From Cavenderia fasciculata (lineage: Eukaryota; Evosea; Eumycetozoa; Acytosteliales; Cavenderiaceae), in NCBI RefSeq assembly GCF_000203815.1, contig NW_004457718.1, forward strand, positions 744,001 to 808,000: a stretch of 64,000 nucleotides of DNA. Reading direction: 5' to 3'. Both the position numbers and the translations under genes were made by a program. Each line of letters starts with the position of its first letter. Positions within the stretch are counted from its first letter, which is position 1. Positions 1 to 11,600 of this stretch are shown here, piece by piece. Under the pieces are notes generated by a model. The model was not told the origin of the DNA, did no database searches, and worked only from the letters and a program-made list of their open reading frames with translations.

Positions 1-1351
1 GGTTGGTAGTTTGAATAATTGAGGCTTGATGAGGATTGTATGATTGAGTCATTGGAGCATCCATTGAAGAGTTGGGTGAAGAAGTGGGATTGGAGCTAGT
101 GCCAGTGTGTAGTTGATCAGTCTTTTTCTTTCTTGGTGTTGTTGATTTCTTTTTGGTGCTGGTTGTTGTAGTTGTTTTCTTTACCTTTTTTGGTGTTGTT
201 TTTGCTGATTTCTTTTTGGAAGAAGTCTTTCTTTTTGTTGATTTACGACGACTTTTCTCTTCTTCTCCACTCACTTCTATTTCATCATGATCCTCTTCTT
301 CTTTATAATCTTCATCATCGTCATCTTCTTCCTCCTCTTCTTCCTCTTCATATTCATCATCCTCCTCTTGTTGTTTCTTCTTTTTACCAGTATTCTTTGC
401 ACTAGTCTTGTTGTTGTTGTTGTTGGATAGTAGAGTCTTGGTATCGTATGGTACCTTGAACTCTTGTTTACTCTTTTTAATCCACTTGTTGTAATCGGCT
501 TGAAGCTTCTTTGGTACTTGATCGGATGGCAACCAAATGTAGTTGACAGATCCTTCCAACAATACAAAGTATTCATTCTTTCTATTGACAATCTTTTTGT
601 CTTGAATCACCTTTATATTTGGAAGAGGGTATGGAATTGGATCTTGAAATAGAGCTTCACCAATCTCTTTTCTCTTTTTTGGTGAAACCAATATTGCTCC
701 ATCTGGGTCAACCACAAGTGTATCAAGATTGATTCTATATGATTTACCAGATTCCATTGTTGTTTTTGTTTTTGTTGTTTTTGTTTTGTTGTTGTTGTTA
801 TTGGTGGTAGTAGTAGAAGTAGTAGAAGTGGATGAAGACTCTTCCATATCTTTTCTCTTTCCAATCAATGTCTTGTTAGAGGATTGCTCTTGCTCTTGCT
901 CTTGATCACTACTATCGTCATCTTCATCAGTCTCCTCCTCGATCAAATGATCAAAGGTTCCCATTCTAGTATGCTCGGCCAAGGAATTTGCAACCAACAT
1001 TGATATATTTTGTAATTGTGAAAATGGTTGTTGTGACTGAATTGGTTGTTGTTGTTGTTGTTGTGAAGGCAGGTATATTGCTTGTTGACCAATATGGATT
1101 GGTGGAGGATGAGAAAATCCTACCAATGGTTGTGATGGTAGTAATGGAAATTGGATTGATTGTTGTTGGGAAGGTGGTGCCAATTCAAATTTGGGTAAAG
1201 TTGAAGAAGCAGACAAATCAGGACTTTGGATAATTTGTGATGACCCCTAAATAAATAAATAACAACATTAATATATTAATATCCAACAAATTCAATTCAA
1301 ATCAATAATAATAAATAAATATACCTCTGGTTCTTGTAAAAATGTGTCCAT
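1..1351 (-). CDS. Acidic/basic low-complexity nuclear-type protein with chromo-like module (partial)
   Basis: Two exons are visible: 1325-1351 (nine codons, MDTFLQEPE) and 1-1246, joined over a GT-AG intron in phase 0. The C-terminus lies beyond the left edge, so at least 424 residues are present. The order is a Gln/Pro/Ser-rich N-terminus, an acidic stretch, a Thr/Asn/Lys tract, and a compact segment containing NEYFVLLEGSVNYIWLP. An Asp/Glu block and a Lys/Arg/Ser/Thr tail with many KKK clusters follow. The compact segment has the spacing of a chromo or chromo-barrel core (hydrophobic strand, E-Y-F-V, then a Trp-containing strand), but this is only a resemblance. The charged tails suggest a nuclear, chromatin-binding role, which is inference. 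I do not recognise the gene. The ATG is chosen because the short exon ends at a clean donor and joins a single long open frame. Confidence 0.6.
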
Positions 1352-2061
1352 TATTTCCTTCTCTTTTAACTGTACTAATATATTTATAAATATGATTATA
1401 TGATTATATGATTGAAAGAGTTGAGTTGAACTAAATTATTTGTTGTTCTGATGATAATGTAATGAATGTACTATGAATGATTATTATTCATACTACTATG
1501 AGGGGACGCACCTACTCTTCTCATTTCAATAACCCCATATATTGTCATTTTTATAGGGTGGTACTATACTAATCTTCATCTGATTAATAAAAAAGGAAAC
1601 TATTGATAAAATAAAATGTGTGAAAAGGTATTGGTTTGGTTAATAAAAATGATTATAAAAAAAGCAACCAACTATGCAGATTGTGTGAGTGTGAAGTTCA
1701 CCAAAGAGAAAGAGAGAAAGAGAGTGGTTTCTTTTCTTTTCTTTTCTTTTTTTTGTTTTTTTTTTTGTAATATATTATTTTATTTTGATTGTTTTTTTTT
1801 AGCAAAGTAAAGACTGTAAATTATACAAATAAAAGAGGACGGCCTACACCAATATGATACGATACGATACGTTGATGGTTGACACAAGCAACCCCCTAGT
1901 TCTTTTTCTTTCTCTCTTTTTTTGGGTGGATAAATAAAAAAAAAAAAAAAAAAATATTTGTAAGAGGACCACTCGAACAAACGGAAGAGAACCTTTGGCG
2001 ACTACTACTTGAGTTGCAAGGTAGCAGCACCTGGGTTCAAAAGATGGCACGCAGCAGGTGT
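1352..2061. other. Intergenic spacer
   Basis: AT-rich spacer between the start of the left-edge gene and the end of the H2A.Z gene, both on the minus strand. It should hold the promoter of the left-edge gene. It contains T and A homopolymers near 1750 and 1940 and a short GATAC tandem near 1855. I see no coding region or RNA gene. Confidence 0.6.
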
Positions 2062-2741
2062 TTACTTGGCAGCAGCCTTGGTACCCTTCTTGTGGGTACC
2101 AGTCTTTTCGTTCTTCCAGAGGTTCTTGTGGATGTGTGGCAAGACACCTCCACCGGCGATAGTGGTGGTGGCCTTGATGAGTGAGTCCAATTCCTCGTCG
2201 GTCTTGATGGCAAGCAACAAATGTCTTGGGGAGATACGACGGACATTGTGTTCCTTCAAGGTGGAGATGGTGAGTTCGAGAACTTCAGAGGTCAAGTATT
2301 CGAGGATGGCAGCCAAGTAGACAGAGGCCAACACAGAAACTCTCTTGGTTGGTACTCTCTCCTTGAGCATACGATGGATTCTACCAACTGGGAAGGAAAT
2401 ACCAGCCTTGGTAGACTTGGTCACTGGTGTAGCCTTTTTCTTTCCGCTAGCAGCAGTCTTTGGGGCAGCAGCAGCTGGGGTCTTGGCAACTTTCTTTTCT
2501 GGAGCAGTAGACTATAAAAAACATCAATGTAAATATCAATTATCAAATATCAATTATCAAATATCAAATATCAAATCAAAGTATTTAATTTGAGGAAGAA
2601 AAAAAAAAGAAAAGTTTTGTGTTAACAAGATTGAAATGAAATGTTGATTCTTTAGATAACTATATATCTATATATCTATGTATCTATATATGTATCTATA
2701 TTTATGTATATATCTATAAATCTAAAAAGTTTACTTACCAT
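2062..2741 (-). CDS. H2AZ: Histone H2A.Z
   Basis: Histone H2A variant of the H2A.Z type, 150 residues, expected in nucleosomes near promoters. The coding exons are 2739-2741 (the ATG alone) and 2062-2511, separated by a 227-base intron that begins immediately after the start codon (GTAAGT). The protein starts [11 protein letters not shown] and has a Lys/Ala-rich tail before the histone fold. Features typical of H2A.Z rather than canonical H2A are EELDSLIK and [12 protein letters not shown] near the C-terminal docking region. [13 protein letters not shown] marks the H2A alpha-2 helix. The L1 segment ([14 protein letters not shown]) is diverged from animal H2A.Z. There is no SQ motif of the H2A.X kind; the tail ends TKAAAK. 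The family assignment is secure. Choice of Z over another H2A variant rests on the docking-domain residues. Confidence 0.93.
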
Positions 2742-3332
2742 TTTTGAATTATGTTTGGGTTGGGGAAGTAAAAAGTGTTGTTTGGTTATTGAAAAACTTT
2801 TAAAATAAAATAGATTGTATTGAGTAATACAGATTGCTACTGAATGATGATGATTATAAAAACAGATAGAGATGAGAATTCTCTTTTTTAATAATTATTA
2901 TTATTTGGTAAGTGTGATGAAAAAAAAAAATGAAAATGAGAGTTGTTTCAAATCAGGGGTTAGGTTGTTCAAAAGTTTTGATCCGTTGTAAAAAAAATTT
3001 GGAAAGAGGGAAATTTAAAAAAATCCAATTTCAACATGATAACGATTTTTATCCGTTCCAAAGACACTGAAATTGGCGCCTGAATTTAAATTAATAAAAA
3101 ATAAAAAATAAAAACCTTTGATTGGAAAAAAAGATGATTCACACCAACTATCGATCGCTTATACCATCATATATTTATATAGTATTATTAATAAAAAATA
3201 AAATAAAACATATGTTCCAAGAATTACAATTTATTAAATTTTTTTGATGCAGTCCTCATTTTCTTTGTTCAACTTTTTTTTGAGAATATTTTAGTATCTT
3301 TATCTTTTTTACCTTTATATATATATTTAAAT
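2742..3332. other. Intergenic spacer, promoter side of H2A.Z
   Basis: A divergent spacer between H2A.Z (minus) and the ankyrin-like gene (plus). It is strongly AT-rich with several A/T homopolymers. One conspicuous GC island, TTGGCGCC at 3073-3080, is listed separately. No coding region is seen. Confidence 0.6.
3073..3080. promoter_or_regulatory. E2F-like TTGGCGCC palindrome upstream of H2A.Z
   Basis: The palindromic octamer TTGGCGCC stands out in an otherwise AT-rich spacer, about 330 bases upstream of the H2A.Z start codon. It resembles the E2F/DP core (TTTSSCGC) used at S-phase genes. That it acts here is inference. Confidence 0.35.
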
Positions 3333-4754
3333 ATGAATAATAATAGATTATATGAAATAACAAATCAAGTATTTAATAATAAATATTTATTTAGATTGAT
3401 TATTGAATTCTTTAAGAATAAGATAGCAAGTTTACAATCATCACTACCGTGGAAGAGAATCAGTCTTTATTGGGCACATTATCATAGGTATTATAATGTG
3501 ATCAATGAAAAGATCAAGATTGAAGGTGTTGTTATGGCAGGCAAGGATATCAACAATGCTCGTATTATACTCACCAATCCACATTTAAAGTTGGCCGATT
3601 GCTATGCTATCATTGATCAATGTGCACAATCACCTGTCAAACTAAAAGGTGTGTTTGATCTCATTGCTTCAAACATATCGTTTTACAAGTCTTCGGTTGG
3701 ACTCTTTTTCGAGGTGTATGACTTTTTAATGGCTAGAGCTGCCAAATACAAATGTCCGGAACAAACGTTGTTTAATCCTTTAAAAGTACTGACTCATGCA
3801 ATAGAGTCTGGAAACTATGACCTTTATATTAGAGTGCTATGGACATTTGGATTAAAGCTTACCGACACGTCATACTATGTGTTTGTAGCGGCACGAGAGT
3901 TACCATCCGATGGAAACTATCGGATTCTCGAGCATTTGTTGAAGAATGCGGAAACGGTCACCTTTGATTTGGTTGATTACACGGGTATGGCAACCGCTGG
4001 CAATCTGGGTGCTCTCCTGTTGTTGGAACGACACAACAAAGACATGATCAAAACGACAAACGATATTGTGGGTCGCGACGACCATGCAATGTCGCCTCTT
4101 GTCATGGAGGCGGCTTGTTTGTACGGTCGACTTGATATGGTCAAGCATTTACACTTTAACAGACGTGAAGGTGGAACGAATAGGTGTTTGGCATACGCTG
4201 CGATATCAAATAACGCAGAGCTAGTTAAATTCCTTCATCAAGAGGGTGGTACTAAATACGGGTCACTCGCGTCGATCGTACCGTTCCTTTTACCACACCA
4301 AAACAGATTATACGTACTATTGAAGCGTGCAAGACAGAGATATACGTGTTGGGCAGATATAGACTATTACCCACTTTTACAATTCGATGCTTTGGTCGAC
4401 CCAACACGTCAGTTTTCCTATGAAGATGTTCGTGTCGATGGTGGTAGTTATGGTCATTTCTATTTAAATCATATAAGACACTATCGACAAAGTCATTACT
4501 TTCAAATTGGTAGGAAAAAGGTACCTACACAAACACTCAAAACCGATATGGAAGCTAGAAGAATAGAGATTGATAAGAGAAATGAAATAGTCGATTATCT
4601 AAGAACCAACAATGTACTAAACCCCAACACTATCAGATTGATTCACAATGTTAAAACTAGAGCAATCCCAATCAAATACTTTGACGCTGAAAATTCATTT
4701 GTCAATCTATTTGATATTGGTACTCAATCATTACCAAAATTTGATTTTAAATAA
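3333..4754 (+). CDS. Ankyrin-like repeat protein of a dictyostelid-expanded family
   Basis: Single-exon gene of 473 residues starting at ATG 3333. The N-terminus (NNKYLFRLIIEFFKN) looks like the short amphipathic head found in large dictyostelid families of ankyrin-like proteins. The clearest ankyrin-type helical pairs are around residues 250-310, with MEAACLYGRLDMVKHL followed by LAYAAISNNAELVKFLHQ. Earlier segments keep helix-turn-helix periodicity without full ankyrin consensus. No catalytic domain, signal peptide or membrane segment is visible. A scaffolding or interaction role is inferred only from the repeats. A second, more distant member may be the gene at 34036-35958. The gene is convergent with the minus-strand gene ending at 4766, leaving only 11 bases between stop codons. 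Confidence 0.7.
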   Translation: MNNNRLYEITNQVFNNKYLFRLIIEFFKNKIASLQSSLPWKRISLYWAHYHRYYNVINEKIKIEGVVMAGKDINNARIILTNPHLKLADCYAIIDQCAQSPVKLKGVFDLIASNISFYKSSVGLFFEVYDFLMARAAKYKCPEQTLFNPLKVLTHAIESGNYDLYIRVLWTFGLKLTDTSYYVFVAARELPSDGNYRILEHLLKNAETVTFDLVDYTGMATAGNLGALLLLERHNKDMIKTTNDIVGRDDHAMSPLVMEAACLYGRLDMVKHLHFNRREGGTNRCLAYAAISNNAELVKFLHQEGGTKYGSLASIVPFLLPHQNRLYVLLKRARQRYTCWADIDYYPLLQFDALVDPTRQFSYEDVRVDGGSYGHFYLNHIRHYRQSHYFQIGRKKVPTQTLKTDMEARRIEIDKRNEIVDYLRTNNVLNPNTIRLIHNVKTRAIPIKYFDAENSFVNLFDIGTQSLPKFDFK

Positions 4755-4765
4755 ATTAAATATAA

Positions 4766-6132
4766 TTAATTATTTTTATTAATTTGTTGTTTGTAATCAA
4801 TGTATAATTGACTTTTACTTTTTAAATATAATCTTGATTTTAAATTTTGATAGAGTTTGATTATAAGATTGATTCCAACCAATTCTCCTATAAAGTAACC
4901 AATGATTGCTATTGGGTAGAATTTGAGTAGAAAGAGACAATTAAAATAGTGTGGAATATTGATCAATACCAAATAAACTACAAATTGTGTTGGATTGGTG
5001 TTTATCTTGGTTTGTTTGTATAAATAATGTTTACATGTCCACCACATCATTTCGGCAGTTGAACATACTAGTCCTATTAGTATAGTCAATACAATTGAAT
5101 TGGTGTATTGCCAACCATAAAACAATCCACATACAAGTACATATAGACCAGAGTAACATTGATTAATTAATATATCGTCATAACCATATCTGTATTGGTC
5201 AATGGTTCGGTTCCATTTACCGATCGCCGCTAATGAACTTGCTTGACGTGAAATAGTTAATGCATAATCTCTTTCTTGTTCGCCAAATGATCGATCAATA
5301 TAATACATATCAGTCATCTTTAATAATGATAATGCAGATTTTCGCATGGTTGAGAATTCATCTTTCACCTCGTACTTTAGTAACTTTACAAAAAGAACAG
5401 GTACCTTGTACGCATTTAATACATTGATAACCTTTAAATCATTTCTTTTAGATTGTTGGTACCTTGCCAACATATTAGCAACCAAAATACAAATTGGAAA
5501 TCCACAATCATCATCATATGTAACATTTAATATATCATCAAATGGTATATCATTTACATTTTCAACTAAATTAATAAATTAATTAATAAATATTATATTA
5601 TATTTGTTTGTTTGTTTGTTTATAATATACATACATTGTCCAATTATATTTCCAATTAACTTTATGATATTTGATTCAATACTTGATGAAGATACCTTTT
5701 TCAATAGAGATGTATCCAATTCCTTGGTTGTTGTTAGTTTGAGATGCTTGTTTCGTTGTTGTTGTTGTCGTTCAAGTAGTGACACTAGAGAGCGTATGAC
5801 TCTAGTATTTGCTAATCGTCGACATGCTTCATAGTTATGGTCTGTCAATTTTACAAGACAATTAATCTCTGAAACAATATAATCTTGATCATCTGATTTA
5901 CAGATATCAATTATTTTCTCTTCTCTACATTGTACATCAATCAACCGATTCAATCTACAATATTCATTGAATTCTAAAAAAAGATTGATCTTTTATGTTA
6001 GTTACATTAGCAATATATTATATCTCTTTCTATATAACACTTACGATAAGCAACAACTCCAACAATGATGGTTGGGATGACACCCTTTTCATAATACCCA
6101 TTATTAAACAAAGTATTTTTGATTAATTCCAT
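4766..6132 (-). CDS. ARM-like membrane protein, tandem copy 1
   Basis: Three exons, 6045-6132, 5635-5973 and 4766-5565, encode 408 residues. The start MELIKNTLF is followed by a hydrophobic stretch (VIPTIIVGVVAY) that could be a signal anchor. Exon 2 carries an armadillo-like helical segment (SEINCLVKLTDHNYEACRRL) with an Arg/Gln-rich loop. Exon 3 begins at FENVNDIPFDD, continues with helical segments, and then holds about three to four hydrophobic stretches. One contains FYPIAIIGYFIGE near the C-terminus. The next gene upstream (6363-7798) has the same three-exon layout, the same intron phases and matching motifs, so this is a tandem duplication. I do not recognise the family. A helical-repeat protein anchored in a membrane is the most that can be inferred. 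Confidence 0.7.
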
Positions 6133-6362
6133 CCCTATCTATCTATCTTCTATCTTTTGATGATTTAAACAATCATTCATCATCTTCTTTACATGTGTTT
6201 GGTAATAGATATATCTCTTGTCTGTGACTCATCATTATGAGTAACTTCCAAAAGACAAAAAAAATAAAAAGATTGTTGAGCCACTTTAGAAACTAAAAAG
6301 AATAATCAATTAATTAATTAAAACAAGAACTATTTTTTTTTATAAAATAGTTTATTTGATTG

Positions 6363-7798
6363 TTATGGTTGAATTAAATTAGATGGGGAGGGAAGTGGTT
6401 GAGGTTGATATTGTTGTAATAATAAATTTGAAAGATATTCGAGTGAAGTAGGAGGAATGAATTTAGATTGACAATGGGTTTTGTAAAGATTACTTTGGAG
6501 ATAGTATCGGTAACGAATACGTTTCTTTAATTGGAGACCAATGTTTAATATATATCTTCCACCATAGTATCCTATAATTGCTAATGGGCATTGTTTAAAG
6601 ATCCAAAAGTTATGGAATAGGGTGAATCCACCAATCGTCAAATCAAAGAATTGACTTGATCGGTTTGTATATTTTTTTAAAAGTGTCTCTGTTAAATCTG
6701 TTGACTTCCATCTAGTATATTCAAATGTTGCAATTGCCAACCCTACACATGCAGTATATTTGATTGAACCTCCACTCTTTTTCCATGCCATGGTTGTACC
6801 GAAAAAGACAGGCAAACTCGAGAACCAAATATCCGGTATAATATCGGTGCCGGTATTTAGTTTGTAATAGAGATTAGACATGAATGATGGAGCTGTTTGT
6901 CCACGTAGAACTGGTATCATATCCTCCTCTGTATCTTTTAATGTAGGTAGATGGTGTACCACTAGTAAAGATGCACGTCTAATATCAGCAAACTCGTTGG
7001 CCACCTCGTGTTCAAGTAACTCTTTAAATAGACCAAGTACTTTGTGAGTTGTATAGGTATAGGCAACTTGATAGGTATTATTGTGTTCAATTAAATATTT
7101 GGCCAACATATTACCAACCATAATCTTAATAGGGAATCCACACCAATTAGCATATCTAATTAGTTCATAGAATGGTATATCTTGAACTCGTGAAACTAAT
7201 CAAAAAAGAATATTAATAAACTAATTAAATTATGAGTATATATATTTGTAGATTTGACTTACAATGACGGATAAGGTTTGATACGAGTACTATAATGGGA
7301 GATTCTACAAGTGAAGAGAAGAGGGTGATAAAGTGGAAATCTCTTTGATGGTTGGTTGCCATCTCTAGACATTCTACACGTGCTCGATTCTGTCGGTATG
7401 CAATTTGAACGAGTAAACGTATAGACTCTGGAGTGGCTAGTCGTCGACACACAGTGTAACTATTGTTTGTCACATACACAAGATATTCGATTCGAGAAAT
7501 GACATAGCCTATATTGAAAGGATAGTTTTCAAATAGGTCTTGAATTATATTATTATTTTCTTCTTCTTCTTCCATCTCCTCATCATTCACAATACTCAAC
7601 ATTTCACTTGAATCAACGAATCCTATAAAAGATCAGTAGAGCAATAATAGATTAGTTAATCATTCCATGCATTATGTATGTATAGTATAGTATAGTACAC
7701 TTACTAAATGCTACACATGCTAGTGTCAGAGTAGCAGGGATAACATATTGGTTGCCAAAGATATATTTGATCTTTGAAACCAACCTACTTGCATTCAT
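6363..7798 (-). CDS. ARM-like membrane protein, tandem copy 2
   Basis: Three exons, 7705-7798, 7263-7622 and 6363-7195, encode 428 residues. Introns fall at positions equivalent to those of the neighbour at 4766-6132, all in phase 1. The first exon encodes MNASRLVSKIKYIFG and a hydrophobic segment (YVIPATLTLACVAF). Exon 2 adds an acidic insert and an ARM-like stretch (SRIEYLVYVTNNSYTVCRRL) that matches copy 1. Exon 3 keeps the VQDIPFYEL and CGFPIKIMVGNMLAKY motifs and several hydrophobic segments, including CPLAIIGYYGG. The C-terminal tail is Gln/Pro/Ser-rich. The function is unknown. The copies have diverged considerably while keeping the gene architecture, so the duplication is not recent. 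Confidence 0.7.
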
Positions 7799-8094
7799 CC
7801 TATATCTCCTTCTCTTCTTCTTTATCCCTATCTATATCTTTCTAATGTGTACACCATTTATCTTTATAAACGTGATGATAATGATGATGCAGCTCTCTCT
7901 ACTAACTATGAAATGTCATTTAAATTGAGACAAACAGACTTCTACCACTACGGATATTTATTTATTTTTATTCAGATTCTTTGAGCTCGGTAGACACTGA
8001 ATAAATACACCAGTTACAAAGCATTACGAAGCATCAATACCAATTGATTAGTAACTTGTCGATTTAAATGCAATCAATTGGTAGTTTCATTAAT

Positions 8095-8131
<37 letters not shown>

Positions 8132-8696
8132 CCGCTTGATTGAAGATTATAAATCTAGTAGTTTATTCATTACTAGTTGATCACGATATTTATTTTCTAA
8201 AATTGGTATGTTGTGATAATGGCGGAGGGGAGAGAGAGATTTGTGTCACGATGAAGAATCAATCTTTTCCCACCTGCAAACAGCATCGACTAATCGAAAT
8301 TCGTATACCGCACATTCAAGGTCACCACAGTGAAGGCGGTCAACAGTTGTAGGTGGCAAAGATTCAAGTGCCCATCTCGAGTATTAAAAAATATCACGAT
8401 CCGGCACTTTTCATGAATGAAAATCTTCTTAAGATTTGTTGTTGTGGAGGTGTTTACCTTTTTTGACATCATGTACAAGATGAGCAGCCTCATCCCTGAT
8501 CCATCATGACTTTCTAGGCTTTTTTTACTTTTTTTTCTACTATAATTATTTTTTTGTTTTCGTAAATTGTTTATTGAATCTCTGTAAAATAATACAGAGG
8601 TTAGACCTATTATTATTCTATTTATATTATTTCCATATATATAATTTATATTTTGTAGATAGATATACAGGATACATATATATATATACATATAGG
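7799..8696. other. Intergenic spacer with CAA tract and decayed-looking segment
   Basis: Divergent spacer between the ARM-like gene and the lectin/TIG gene. It holds a (CAA)n tract at 8095-8132 and, at about 8215-8530, a segment clearly richer in G and C than its surroundings. In one plus-strand frame the segment around 8300-8395 reads KFVYRTFKV and then CRWQRFKCPSRV, before in-frame stops. This resembles a FLYWCH-like zinc finger of the kind carried by Mutator-like transposons, but it is short and interrupted. Confidence 0.4.
8095..8132. repeat. (CAA)n microsatellite
   Basis: About twelve tandem CAA units, not in a gene. Confidence 0.95.
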
Positions 8697-11600
8697 ATGG
8701 ACAGATCGAGATCTAGATCTAGATCTATTTCTAGTACTCCAAATGTACAATTATTTTCACCCACCTTTTTTTTCTACAAGGTGATCATTACATTCATAGT
8801 ACTATTATGCATTATAAAGAGTAGTCATGCTGATAGCGGCCCATTTACCTATCCAGGAAACGGACATAATTATACTAGATATGATATTGGTTCAGGCAAT
8901 TACATGAATGCTAATATGAAATGTGCAATGTTGGATTTCTATGGTGGTAAAAAGTAACTATAGTTCTAATCGAATCAATGATTCAATCATACCATTTAAC
9001 ATATTTCTAACATACTCTTTTAATTTATTTGTACTTTTAATTTACTTTTCTTTTCTTTTTTTTAAAAGTTATGCAGCAACATTTACAACAAAAGAGGAAT
9101 TTGATTGGGCAGTTAGTGTAGGATTAATCAATAATATTCCAGTATTTATTGGAGGTACTTTGAGTGGAGGCAAGTTGATGTTTGGACAGGGACCAGAGAC
9201 TGGACAGTTGTTGTATGACATTCCTATTGGACGTCCTTACTCTTTTTACCAACCTATTCCAGAGTACACCTTTCCCTCTTCTGAAATGGGTCAGTTGTAT
9301 GCACTCTTTGATGGTAATGTTTCCTTTCAAGGGTTCCAACCGTTTGATCAGTCTTTGACATCGGTCATTTGCGAGACTGGTGGTGTAACCGATCCGATCT
9401 TGTCACAACTCGATACTATTGGTGGAGTCTTGCAGATTAGCGGTCTAACAGGCTACAATCTTAGTGCTCTCACTGTCACGTTTACAAGTACCAACTTGGT
9501 CGACCCAACACCCTCTTTTGGATGTGTAGGATCTATTACCAAAACATCGTCGTCACAGGTAAACTGTACAGTTGCACCTGGAACAGGTTCATATAACGTC
9601 CAAGTGACCGATGGTAAAAAGACATCGGTTGCAGTGGTTTGGTCATTCAACACTCCCTATCTCAAGTCAATCTATCCAAGTTTGACCGCCGGTACATTGT
9701 TTACCATCTACGGTGACAACTTTGGTGACAATGCTACAAAGATCAAAGTATATCTCACGTCTGATATGATACTCTGTTCTGTCCAAGAAGAGCTTATCCC
9801 CGGCAAAGCCTATACTCTTACCTATGACATTCCCCTCACTCAACAGTTACTCCCCATAACCATCATAGTTGATAATGTTAGATCATTTTTAAACCAAGTT
9901 CCCATTTGTAAGTTTATATATAAACAAAAAAAAACAAAAAAAAAAGATACATACTTGAAGTCAAAAATATTAATATTTATTATATTATTTATTATTATTT
10001 AATATTATTTAGGGATAGTAGTTCATATTCATTCTTTACACCATATACTCCAATGAAATCATTTGTTGCTTTTAGTAATAGAATTGTTACAAATGTCGGA
10101 CCTGCCGACGAGGGGATTGAGCCGGCTCTTGGTGTCATTGAGTTTGCGGCAACTGCCAATCTACTGATTGCTTCGTATCCAAAGTTTTATACACCCGGAC
10201 GTACATGGGCCACTTGGGAAGATCTCGCAGTCACTTACCCAACCAATTCGTTTACTCGATACACTAACCGTGAGCCTATCGTACCGTATAATTCTACCAT
10301 TGTCGATGTCTCCCAGTTTAACGCCAATGGATACTTGTACTTTGACTTTACAAATGCCACCATTTATCGTGACAGCACCATTAATTTACAGGCATTGGTT
10401 CAACACATCCCATTGGTCTACTTGGCCACTGATACTGCCATTAGAGCAAATACAACTGGTCTAGCATCCGTTAAACTTAATCTAACTAGTTATGGATCAA
10501 GATTTGCAAGTACCCAATTATTCTTTGTTAACGGGACACAGGTACTGTACCCAGGATACAATCCAGTCACCAATTATGGTAATATCGTTATATCTATACC
10601 AGAGGGATACGATTCCATTCCTTATGCAGTCAAGACAGATTCGAGATGGTTCAATACAACCATTACATACAATCCACCAAAGATATCTAGTGTCTCGACC
10701 ACTGGAACCGTAGGAGGTGCCATTACAATTACTGGCACTAATTTCTACAAGTCCAATCAAGTTGTAAGTGTATCGTTGTTGGGTAAACCTTGTAGCACAC
10801 CAACTATCACGAGTCCACATACAGAGATATCGTGTGTTGTCCCAGCAGGCTCTGGATCGGGTAATGTTGTGGTGACAGTCGGTATGCAGCCATCGTCGTC
10901 GGTGCCATGGCAATACAACGCTCCAACCATAACGGGAGTATTGGCGTCGGGCAACCCATCGTTGTTGGATATTACAGGAACCAACTTTTTCAACGTTGCC
11001 AATCGTATCAGGGTCTATGCGTCCGTTCCAACCCGCAAGAATGTTCAATGTACCGGTGTGTCGGTTACAACTGCCCACACACGTCTTGGAGCAACTGTCC
11101 CAAAGTCTATGCAGGGTCGTACGGTCAATGTATCGTTGACAGTCTCCAACACTGCCTCTAACCCATTCGCAGTTGATTTGCCACCCTATTTGGACAGTGT
11201 CGATCGTCTACCATACACAGAAGGCAGTGATGTCCAGATAACAGCATACTTTGACACGGTCGACAAGTCAGGCAATAATATCACATCGGTCCAGGTATTT
11301 ATCAATGGAACGACCACCTATATCGACTGTCCAGTTCGCAGTCTACCACCCACCGCCGCCATCCTCAACTGCACTATTCCACCTGGGTTCTTCCAGTTTA
11401 GTGTCCGTATGGGTTCACCATGGGGTCAGTCTAATTTATTGGCAATCAAGTATGCTCCACCAACAGTCGTGTCAGCGTCACCAGTCAAGTACGAGATTGG
11501 AGGGTTGGTGACAGTGTCGGGCAACTCTTTTGGCAACCTTACACAACCACCATTGGTTTGGATTGGTAATTACACTAATATGATTAGTTGTACCAATGCC

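Noticed and set aside
1616-1980. Small frames on both strands near homopolymer runs
   Set aside because: Composed of low-complexity Phe/Lys runs from T and A tracts.
8095-8132. CRISPR-like periodic repeat
   Set aside because: It is a simple CAA microsatellite without spacers.
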